DNA of 15,715 bases from an uncultured Butyrivibrio sp. (lineage in GTDB: Bacteria > Bacillota > Clostridia > Lachnospirales > Lachnospiraceae): positions 1 to 15,715 of the forward strand of contig CAMVRW010000022.1 of assembly GCA_947169985.1 (NCBI GenBank), read 5' to 3'. Made by a program: the position numbers and the translations under genes. Of this stretch, positions 6,683 to 13,625 are shown one piece after another. Position 1 is the first letter of the stretch. The number at the start of each line of letters is the position of its first letter. The notes beneath the pieces were generated by a model that was not told where the DNA came from, searched no databases, and worked only from the letters and a program-made list of their open reading frames with translations.

Positions 6683-8233
6683 ATGGAAATCAGCTTAAGA
6701 GCCGGAACACCTGATGATAATAACAGGGATTACCTTCCGGAAGAATGTAAGAATACTGACATAGTTGTAAACGAAAACGGCAACAATTCGCAGCCCTATC
6801 CGGAAAGATTAAAGGAATTCACAATGACCCTCTGCGATGGTGTGGAGGATACCTGGTATGAATATGTGCCGGCAAGCTATGACGGCAGCAGCAAGGTTCC
6901 GCTGGTATTTTCCATGCACGGGGGACTTATGACAGGCTGGGGACAGGCTATTTATACTTCCTGGACATTGATGGCAGAAAGGGACGGATTTATCGTTGTC
7001 TTTCCCAATGCACATGAGGGAAGGGCTTGGGAGCTTAAGTGGGGCTACTGGGGAGTAAACAGCAGTGAGACAGCCCCGGGTGACATCAATTCACACCCTG
7101 CGGGTCTTAAGGAAAGTCCTGAAAATGTCCTGGAAAACCACGATGTGAAGATGATCCTGACCTTAATGGATCTTATTATGGAAAAGTATGAAATAGATCC
7201 TCAGAGGGTGTTTATGCAGGGCATGAGCATGGGAAATATGATGACAAGTCTTTTTGCCAGGGAACTTGGTGACAGGCTTGCAGGGGCAGCAGGAGCAGGC
7301 TGTTCAACCTTCCTGTCACTTCTTTATGACGAGAATTACAAGATAAAGAATCAGGGAGGACCACTGGCTATCTGGCAGTCAAGGCCCGAGACAAATAACA
7401 TCCCCGAGGATACGCAGTTACAAAAGAGAATAAACAAGTACAACAGACTTTACTGGATGAGGATCAACGGATGTAGTCCTATACCCAAGATCAGCATTCA
7501 GGGTGAGAATAACCTGGCATTTTACTCCGGCAAAAATGCGGATATGGTCTATCTGGACATAAAGAACAGAGACCATGGGCAGAGCTTTGATGATGCAGCT
7601 CTTATCTGGGATTATCTCTTTTCAGGAGTTAGAAGGGGAGATGATGGCAGAATAGAAAAAAAGTTAAGCGCATCGGAAAGAAAAGGCGATGACTTTGCTG
7701 TAGCTTTGGCCCTTGGAGCTGAAAAGCTCTGGGTAAGCGGAGAAGTATCTGATACAGGAAAGCCTGTGATAAAGTGGCAAAAGCTCAAGTATCACGGCCT
7801 TGATGGCGGAGAAAGGGTAAGAGGAGAATATACCATGATCCCTCTGTCAGCGCTTTCAGCTGCCTTTCCGGTAGAAGTTTCCTATTCGGAGGATGGACTG
7901 ACTGCTGAGGTAGCTCTTTTACAGGAAAAGAAATGTGGAAAGCAGGCGCCGGTATGCAAGAAGATGCAGTTTGCAAGAGGAAGCATCGGCTGCGTCGTGG
8001 ACAATAAGATCAGGCAGATGTACTGCGAGACCATTGAGAGAAACGGGGAGCTTTATATCAGTGCTGAGTGGTTTGCAAGGGCAGCCTACGATCTTACAGT
8101 GAGTTTCTGTGACGACGTTTTGTATATTACAGATCATTTCAGCCATCTTTCACTGTATATGGCAGATCTGATAAAAGACATCCTGAATGACCGGGCTGTG
8201 CCGGAGAACTACGATGAAATGGGGGATTTCTAA
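6683..8233 (+). CDS. Two-domain alpha/beta hydrolase, paralog 2
   Basis: This is the longest of the four paralogs (516 aa), predicted cytoplasmic, and the first gene of the divergent operon. Motifs: shared N-terminal block PDDNNRDYLP and VVNENGNNS; HGG at 79-81; nucleophile Ser182 in GMSMG; GENN at 274-277 at the usual acid position; His298 in NRDHGQ; then DYLFSGVRR ending the hydrolase domain. The stalk-like C-terminal domain spans about 345-485 (GEYTMIPLSALSAAF; ELYISAEWFA). Two segments distinguish it: a longer, Trp-rich loop at about 113-145 where the other copies have W-[L/P]-V-E, and an extra Lys/Cys-containing insertion at about 412-427 in the C-terminal domain. These may reflect a different substrate. 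GGGAGAG lies 7 bases before the ATG. An esterase activity is inferred from fold and motifs only. Confidence 0.87.
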   Translation: MEISLRAGTPDDNNRDYLPEECKNTDIVVNENGNNSQPYPERLKEFTMTLCDGVEDTWYEYVPASYDGSSKVPLVFSMHGGLMTGWGQAIYTSWTLMAERDGFIVVFPNAHEGRAWELKWGYWGVNSSETAPGDINSHPAGLKESPENVLENHDVKMILTLMDLIMEKYEIDPQRVFMQGMSMGNMMTSLFARELGDRLAGAAGAGCSTFLSLLYDENYKIKNQGGPLAIWQSRPETNNIPEDTQLQKRINKYNRLYWMRINGCSPIPKISIQGENNLAFYSGKNADMVYLDIKNRDHGQSFDDAALIWDYLFSGVRRGDDGRIEKKLSASERKGDDFAVALALGAEKLWVSGEVSDTGKPVIKWQKLKYHGLDGGERVRGEYTMIPLSALSAAFPVEVSYSEDGLTAEVALLQEKKCGKQAPVCKKMQFARGSIGCVVDNKIRQMYCETIERNGELYISAEWFARAAYDLTVSFCDDVLYITDHFSHLSLYMADLIKDILNDRAVPENYDEMGDF

Positions 8234-8236
8234 ATA

Positions 8237-9754
8237 ATGGAAAACAGGATCAGGTTAAAAGCCGGCGTTCCCAATGACAAAAACAGGGATTATCTGCCGG
8301 AAGCAATATACCATTCACAGATGGTAGTCAATGAAAATGGAAACAACTCCCAGCCATATCCTGAAAGGCTACAGGAGTTTCATGAAGAGATTGTGGAAAA
8401 GGATAAGGAAGATGTCTGGTTTGAGTACGTGCCGGAAAGCTACGACGGTTCAGAAAAAGTACCACTAATCATTTCTCTTCACGGAGGACTTATGACAGGT
8501 TGGGGACAGGCTATCTATTCCTCCTGGACCCTTGTGGCTGACAGGGATAACTGCATTGTCTTTTTCCCAAATGCCTTTTCAAGGCGTATGTGGCTTGTGG
8601 AATACTCACAGAAGGATCTTATAAACAAAGCTATGGCAGATGAGCCTGAGGAACTTCATGCAGATGTACCACCGGAAAATCCGGATGACAACCATGATAT
8701 CAGGCTGATACTCAATCTTATAGACAGGGCAAAAGAGAAATACAACATCGATGAAGGCAGGATATTCATTCAGGGAATGAGCGCAGGAAACCTCATGGGA
8801 GCGTTCTTCTCCAGATATTACGGAAGTAGGATCACGGGACTTGGGGAGTCTGCCGGACCTACCTTTGATCCGGGGCTTTTGTTTAATGAGGACGGATCCC
8901 TTCACAACTATTCAGGACCTATGGCTGTATGGCAGACCAGACCTGAAAGAAACGGTGTTCCGGATTTTGTATCCTACACTGACCTGGAGCTTTACCGCTA
9001 CAACAGGGAGTACTGGCTGAAGGTCAATAAGTGCGATCCGGTGCCTGCAATTTCAATTTTGGGGGAAAATAATTTTGCTTTCTACAAGGGAGAGGGAGCA
9101 CCTTTCGTTTATCTGGATGTAAAGAACAGAGATCACGGACAGACCTTTGATGAGGCCTTTCTCCAGTGGGATTATCTCTTTTCCGGAGTAAGAAAAAAGC
9201 CTGACGGAAGTATCGAGGATGTGGGATCAAGGCTGGAAAGAAAGGGTGACAGCTTCAATGTAGCTTTGTATGAAGGCACAAATACAGTTCTTTTGAATAA
9301 TCAGCTCATTGATCTGGACAGGCCTGTAATGAGATGGCAGAAGCTTAAGTATCATGGGCAGAACGGAAAAGAGCTGGTAAGAGGGGACTACATAATGGTT
9401 CCACTGTCATTTGTTGAGAAGTGCGCAGGAGCAAAGCTGGAGTATCAGAATGACAGACAAGAAGCAGATGTTACATTGCCTGACGGAAGGAAGCTGCAGT
9501 TCGCTACCGGAAGCATAGGCTGCATTATAGATAATGACCTTAGGCAGATGTACTGCGAGACCATCTTTAGACATAACGAGCTTTATATTTCTTTTGAATG
9601 GTTTGCAAGAATGATAATGGGCTGGACAAGCTCAGAGTGCGACGGAATCGTCTATGTCACGGATCACCATGCAGAGCTGGCAATCAATATGGCCGATCTT
9701 ATCAGGGATCTTCTCTGCAGGGATATGTGGTCTGAAGTGGCAAAAAACGCGTAA
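8237..9754 (+). CDS. Two-domain alpha/beta hydrolase, paralog 3
   Basis: This 505-aa paralog begins 3 bases after the stop of paralog 2, so it is co-transcribed and probably translationally coupled; the only purine run, GGGGGA at 8221-8226, is 10 bases from the ATG. Features: VPNDKNRDYLP and VVNENGNNS near the N-terminus, HGG at 82-84, Ser182 in GMSAG, GENN at 276-279, His300 in NRDHGQ, DYLFSGVRK. The stalk-like domain at about 350-476 is the clearest of the set: VLLNNQLIDL, then GDYIMVPLSFVEKCAGAKLEY, DVTLPDGRKLQFATGS, and ELYISFEWFARM as the second half. There is no signal peptide. It shares the W-L-V-E loop with paralog 1. It is likely a carboxylic-ester hydrolase of the PHB-depolymerase/feruloyl-esterase group; the substrate is unknown. 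Confidence 0.87.
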   Translation: MENRIRLKAGVPNDKNRDYLPEAIYHSQMVVNENGNNSQPYPERLQEFHEEIVEKDKEDVWFEYVPESYDGSEKVPLIISLHGGLMTGWGQAIYSSWTLVADRDNCIVFFPNAFSRRMWLVEYSQKDLINKAMADEPEELHADVPPENPDDNHDIRLILNLIDRAKEKYNIDEGRIFIQGMSAGNLMGAFFSRYYGSRITGLGESAGPTFDPGLLFNEDGSLHNYSGPMAVWQTRPERNGVPDFVSYTDLELYRYNREYWLKVNKCDPVPAISILGENNFAFYKGEGAPFVYLDVKNRDHGQTFDEAFLQWDYLFSGVRKKPDGSIEDVGSRLERKGDSFNVALYEGTNTVLLNNQLIDLDRPVMRWQKLKYHGQNGKELVRGDYIMVPLSFVEKCAGAKLEYQNDRQEADVTLPDGRKLQFATGSIGCIIDNDLRQMYCETIFRHNELYISFEWFARMIMGWTSSECDGIVYVTDHHAELAINMADLIRDLLCRDMWSEVAKNA

Positions 9755-9768
9755 GAAAGGGGACAAAA

Positions 9769-11310
9769 ATGACAGAGGGTATTGTAAAGGTTTTGCCCGG
9801 GGTACCGGATGATGATAACAGGGAGTATCTTCCTGAAAAGTGCAAGACTACAGATATTGTTGTAAATGAGAATGGTAATAATTCAATTGTTATGCCTAAA
9901 AGGCTTCAGGAGTTTCATGGAGTGATCTGCGACGGACTGGAGGATGAGTGGTATGTTTATGTGCCGGAGTCCTATGACGGAAAGACTCCTGTTCCGCTGG
10001 TTATCGGCTGTCATGGTGGACTTATGACTGGCTGGGGGCATGCTATCTATACTTCATGGTGCCTTGTGGCTGATAGAGAAGGATTTATCTGTTGCTTCCC
10101 AAATGCTCATGCACACAGAATGTGGCCTGTTGAGGGCATTGCTGAGACCTTTGATCCAAAAGCTGCTCCGGAGCTTCCTGTTGTGCTGCCTCCTGCTGAT
10201 ATAAAGGACAATCATGACAACAACATGCTTATGGGCCTTATCGAGAAGATGCAAAAGGACTACAACATCGACAAGGGCAGGATCTTCATGCAGGGAATGA
10301 GCATGGGAAATCTCATGACCGGTCAGTTTGCAAGATACTGCGGAGATGTACTGGCTGGTGCAGCAGGATCCGGTGGACCAGTTGAGCCCTTTGTTTTGTT
10401 TAACAGAGACGGAAGTATAAAGAATAAAGCGGGAGCTCTTGCTATATGGCAGTCCAGACCTGAAAAGAACGGACTTCCACCTGGAAAGGTCTACGATGAG
10501 TTCACTGTAAACAAGCTTAACCGTTTCTATTGGATGAAGATAAATGAATGTGATCCTATTCCGGAAATTTCCATACAGGGAGAGGATAACTTTGCATTCT
10601 ATAAGGGAAAGAAAGCTGACCTTGTTTATCTTGATATCAAGAACAGAGATCACGGACAGACCCTTGATGAGGCATTCCTTTACTGGGATTACCTCTTTGC
10701 CGGAGTCAGAAGGCTTCCTGATGGCAGCATTGACAGCGGAAGAGCGCGCTTCGAGAGAAAGGGAGATGGATTTGCGATTGCTGCAGCGGAAGGGTTGGAT
10801 AAGGTCTGGTTTAAAAACAGCATAGAAAATATGGAGACAAAGGCAGTTTGGTGGAAGAAGCTTAAGTATCACGGCCTGAATGGTGGAATAATCGCCAGGG
10901 GCGAGTACCTGTGCCTTCCTCTGTCATTCCTTGCTAAAGCTTTTGAAGCAAAGTATGAAACAATGGACGAGGGCCATTCCTGTATCCTGGAACTTAAGGA
11001 TGGAAGGAAATTGCAGTTTGCAAGGGGCAGTATCCTTTGTGTTATTGATAACGATCCAAGGCAGATGTACTGCGAATGTTTGGAAAGAGAAGGGGAACTT
11101 CTGGTTTCTGCAGAATGGTTTGCTGGATTTATCTTCAATATGCATGTATCACTGGTAGATCATGTCATTTATATAACTGACCACTTTATTGATCTTTCTG
11201 CAAATATGGCTGATCTTATCAGGGATATGCTCTCCGGAAAGGCATACATCGAGCCGGGAGAGTTTGAGTGTGTCAGGAGCCAGCCGGAAGGAGTGAAGGA
11301 CAGGAAATGA
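9769..11310 (+). CDS. Two-domain alpha/beta hydrolase, paralog 4
   Basis: This 513-aa paralog starts 14 bases after paralog 3 behind a strong AAAGGGG site (9756-9762). Motifs: VPDDDNREYLP and VVNENGNNS, HGG at 82-84, Ser178 in GMSMG, GEDN at 271-274 in the acid region (Asp at the third position, Asn at the fourth, as in all copies), His295 in NRDHGQ, DYLFAGVRR. The stalk-like domain lies at about 345-470 (GEYLCLPLSFLAKAFEAKY; ELKDGRKLQFARGS; ELLVSAEWFAGF). Its polar tail of about 25 residues (IEPGEFECVRSQPEGVKDRK) is absent from paralog 1, and its last four bases overlap the start of the EstA-like gene. It is predicted cytoplasmic. The combined nucleophile, oxyanion and His motifs support a serine hydrolase. 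Confidence 0.87.
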   Translation: MTEGIVKVLPGVPDDDNREYLPEKCKTTDIVVNENGNNSIVMPKRLQEFHGVICDGLEDEWYVYVPESYDGKTPVPLVIGCHGGLMTGWGHAIYTSWCLVADREGFICCFPNAHAHRMWPVEGIAETFDPKAAPELPVVLPPADIKDNHDNNMLMGLIEKMQKDYNIDKGRIFMQGMSMGNLMTGQFARYCGDVLAGAAGSGGPVEPFVLFNRDGSIKNKAGALAIWQSRPEKNGLPPGKVYDEFTVNKLNRFYWMKINECDPIPEISIQGEDNFAFYKGKKADLVYLDIKNRDHGQTLDEAFLYWDYLFAGVRRLPDGSIDSGRARFERKGDGFAIAAAEGLDKVWFKNSIENMETKAVWWKKLKYHGLNGGIIARGEYLCLPLSFLAKAFEAKYETMDEGHSCILELKDGRKLQFARGSILCVIDNDPRQMYCECLEREGELLVSAEWFAGFIFNMHVSLVDHVIYITDHFIDLSANMADLIRDMLSGKAYIEPGEFECVRSQPEGVKDRK

Positions 11311-12443
11311 GAACTAAAGATATAAAGGCCATAACTGTTGTGGGAAACTTTGGACAGGAGCTCCATGAGCTTGAGATTTTTTCTGAAAAGAAACTTAGCT
11401 TAGGGAAAAAAGATGTGACCTTAAAGGGGGCATATCTTGATGCCTCAGGAAAGGTACCTCTTACCGAGGTTGAAGATATAAAGAGTACAAAGCGGGGGGC
11501 AAAGTACAGGACTAGGCTGTGCTTTAAGCCTTTTCCCTACAGGTACGATTTTGAACTTGATCTGAAAGTGGACGGGGAAACAGTTCACGTAGCAAAGGGC
11601 GATGTTAAGGAAGTATCAGTTAAGGACCTTGACAAATTTGAAGCAGCCGAGAAGAATGGAGTCGTATACAGACTTTACAGACCGGATGTAAAGAGCAAAA
11701 GACCTCTTATTCTGTTTTTACATGGCGGCGGAGAGTGCGGAAGTGATAACATTTCCCAGATGACCGGAACTCTTGGAGCAATAAAGCTTGCTGAGAGATA
11801 TTCAGATATGTATGTTATGGCACCTCAGGCACCGGATGGGAATGGAATCTCCATGGATGAAAATCTCAAGAAGATGTTGTCCAGAGGAAATCCCTTCAGG
11901 AACAACATGAGCGATACACCTTTTTCTCTTAAGGGAGAGTATGGCTGGAACAGGGATTATCTTTCAAAGGTATCCGGCATTATAAGGGATCTGATCGATG
12001 AAGGGCTTGTAGATGAAAAGAGAGTCTATGTCATAGGTCTTTCCATGGGAGGCGGAGGCTGCCTTACCATGTGTTCAGTGGATCCGGAGCTCTTTGCCGG
12101 AGCCGTGGCCATTTGCCCAAGCATGAATGGTGAGACCTATTCGATCCTTAGAAGCTTTCCGAAGCTTCCTTTGTGGATTGCAGCTGCTTACGTGGATCAT
12201 CAGAAGAGCAGAAACAGTTATATTCTGGATGCCTGTTCCAAGAACTGGAAGGATGGCAGAGATGACATAAAGTTTTCCATGCTTTCCGAAGAGGAGCTGG
12301 CTAAATTTGGGATTGGAACTAATCCTGACCTGACAGTCAGGGAACTTCTTGCAGAGAACCACAATGTATGGATTCCGGTACTTTGCAATGAAAGAGGTAT
12401 ACTGGACTGGATGGTATCAAATGTTAAAAGTAGGGAGAAATGA
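11307..12443 (+). CDS. EstA-like esterase: N-terminal Ig-like region plus alpha/beta hydrolase
   Basis: This 378-aa protein is unrelated in its N-terminus to the four paralogs. Residues about 5-105 are beta-rich and resemble the Ig-like N-terminal domain of EstA-type esterases (ITVVGNFGQELHELEI; FDLDLKVDGE-like strands). Residues about 120-370 are an alpha/beta hydrolase: HGGGE at 139-143 (oxyanion hole), nucleophile Ser246 in GLSMGG, probable acid Asp297 in AAYVDH, and probable His352 in ENHNVW. This triad looks complete, unlike that of the paralogs next door. I chose the ATG at 11307, which overlaps the previous stop as ATGA and has AAGGA (11296-11300) 6 bases upstream; an in-frame ATG at 11268 lies deep in the previous gene. 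No signal peptide is seen. Hydrolysis of an aryl or short acyl ester is inferred. Confidence 0.85.
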   Translation: MRTKDIKAITVVGNFGQELHELEIFSEKKLSLGKKDVTLKGAYLDASGKVPLTEVEDIKSTKRGAKYRTRLCFKPFPYRYDFELDLKVDGETVHVAKGDVKEVSVKDLDKFEAAEKNGVVYRLYRPDVKSKRPLILFLHGGGECGSDNISQMTGTLGAIKLAERYSDMYVMAPQAPDGNGISMDENLKKMLSRGNPFRNNMSDTPFSLKGEYGWNRDYLSKVSGIIRDLIDEGLVDEKRVYVIGLSMGGGGCLTMCSVDPELFAGAVAICPSMNGETYSILRSFPKLPLWIAAAYVDHQKSRNSYILDACSKNWKDGRDDIKFSMLSEEELAKFGIGTNPDLTVRELLAENHNVWIPVLCNERGILDWMVSNVKSREK

Positions 12444-12444
12444 G

Positions 12445-13623
12445 ATGAATTTTGAAAAGCTTACTGAATATATCGATGGACTTAAAAGCAGCTATGGTGT
12501 TCCTGCCTGCGATATGATAATAACAAAGGACCATGAGGTTGTTTACAGGCATCTTGCAGGTTTTTCCGATGTTGATAATAAGGAGCCAATTACTGAGGAT
12601 GCACTTTACAGATTATTCTCAGCTACCAAGGTTGTGACCATGACAGCTGCAATGCAGCTTATTGAACAGGGAAAGCTGGGATTATATGATCACCTTACTG
12701 ACTATATTCCGGAGTTTGGAAAACTCAAGGTGGCAGATAAATTCGTGTTTGAATTCCCGCTTCACTGGCCAACCAGTGATGAACCCTGCCATCTGGCTCA
12801 TAACTCCATCAGAATAATAGACCTTATGACCATGACAGCAGGCATGAACTATGACACAACTGCTCCTGAGCTTTTGGCAATAAAGGAAAAGACAGGTAAC
12901 AAAGCCACCACTTTAGAGGTTGTAAAGGAAATGGCTAAGATACCTCTTTTGTATGATCCCAGGACCAGCTGGGGCTACAGTCTTGCCCATGATGTGGTAG
13001 CAGCAGTCATTGAGATTGTCTCCGGAATGACCTTTGGTGAATATCTGAAGAAAAATATTTTTGAGCCCCTTGGAATATCTGATTTTTACTTTACTATAGA
13101 TGAGCAGGTCAGGAAACGTCTTCCTGCAATGTACATGGGAGTTTTCGGAACCAGGGATATTGAGCTTGAAGAGGGTAAGTCCAACGCAGACACCTTTAAA
13201 GTGACAGACAATTACGAAAGTGGCGGAGCTGGTCTTATCGCTTCTGTAAAGGATTACAGTGTTATCATTGATGCTTTGGCAAACGGAGGAGTTGGTAGAA
13301 ACGGCAACAGGATTCTTTCAGGGGAGTCAGTGAAGATGCTTATGACTCCTTATACTACAGGAGTCATGCAGGAGCAATTTGAAATAACCGGAAAGAAGGG
13401 CTATTCCTATGGCCTTGGTGTCAGGGTTCTGACAGATGAGAAGGCATCAAGATCTCCTTTAGGTGAATTTGGATGGGATGGCGCAGCAGGAGCTTACGTA
13501 CTGGTGGATCCTATCAATAAAGTGAGCATTTTCTATGCACAGCACATCATGGGATTCCCTCTTGTTTACGCGGAGATCCACCCTATGCTGAGAGACCTTG
13601 CCTATGAAGGGATGAACTTATAA
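12445..13623 (+). CDS. Class C beta-lactamase-like serine hydrolase (family VIII esterase type)
   Basis: This 392-aa protein has the serine beta-lactamase/PBP-like fold. It has SATK at 59-62 (nucleophilic Ser59 and Lys62), a Y-S-L motif at 178-180 in the place of the Y-x-N tyrosine motif, ESGGAGL at 258-264, and GWDGAAG at 343-349 replacing the K-T-G motif. The Tyr and W-x-G variants are typical of EstB-like family VIII carboxylesterases and related hydrolases rather than of true beta-lactamases. No export signal is seen, which also argues against a periplasmic or cell-wall role. The chosen ATG follows AGGGAG (12432-12437) by 7 bases and lies 1 base after the previous stop; a longer frame from 12349 would overlap the esterase gene by about 95 bases and is unlikely. 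It probably removes an acyl group from the same compound as its neighbours. Confidence 0.85.
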   Translation: MNFEKLTEYIDGLKSSYGVPACDMIITKDHEVVYRHLAGFSDVDNKEPITEDALYRLFSATKVVTMTAAMQLIEQGKLGLYDHLTDYIPEFGKLKVADKFVFEFPLHWPTSDEPCHLAHNSIRIIDLMTMTAGMNYDTTAPELLAIKEKTGNKATTLEVVKEMAKIPLLYDPRTSWGYSLAHDVVAAVIEIVSGMTFGEYLKKNIFEPLGISDFYFTIDEQVRKRLPAMYMGVFGTRDIELEEGKSNADTFKVTDNYESGGAGLIASVKDYSVIIDALANGGVGRNGNRILSGESVKMLMTPYTTGVMQEQFEITGKKGYSYGLGVRVLTDEKASRSPLGEFGWDGAAGAYVLVDPINKVSIFYAQHIMGFPLVYAEIHPMLRDLAYEGMNL

Positions 13624-13625
13624 TA

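Noticed and set aside
10054..10872. 272-codon open frame on the minus strand, antisense to hydrolase paralog 4
   Set aside because: Its product has no recognisable motif, it has no convincing ribosome site, and the opposite strand encodes a clear paralog of three other genes. The frame reflects codon bias.
11268..11306. Upstream in-frame ATG for the EstA-like gene
   Set aside because: It would overlap paralog 4 by 43 bases. The ATG at 11307 has a good AAGGA site and a standard ATGA overlap.
12349..12444. Upstream in-frame start for the beta-lactamase-like gene
   Set aside because: The extra 32 residues lie wholly within the previous gene and do not resemble the family. The ATG at 12445 has AGGGAG at 7 bases.
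12445..13623. Reading the SATK serine hydrolase as an antibiotic-resistance beta-lactamase
   Set aside because: It has W-D-G in place of K-T-G and Y-S-L in place of Y-x-N, no export signal, and sits in an esterase operon. A family VIII esterase-type role fits better.
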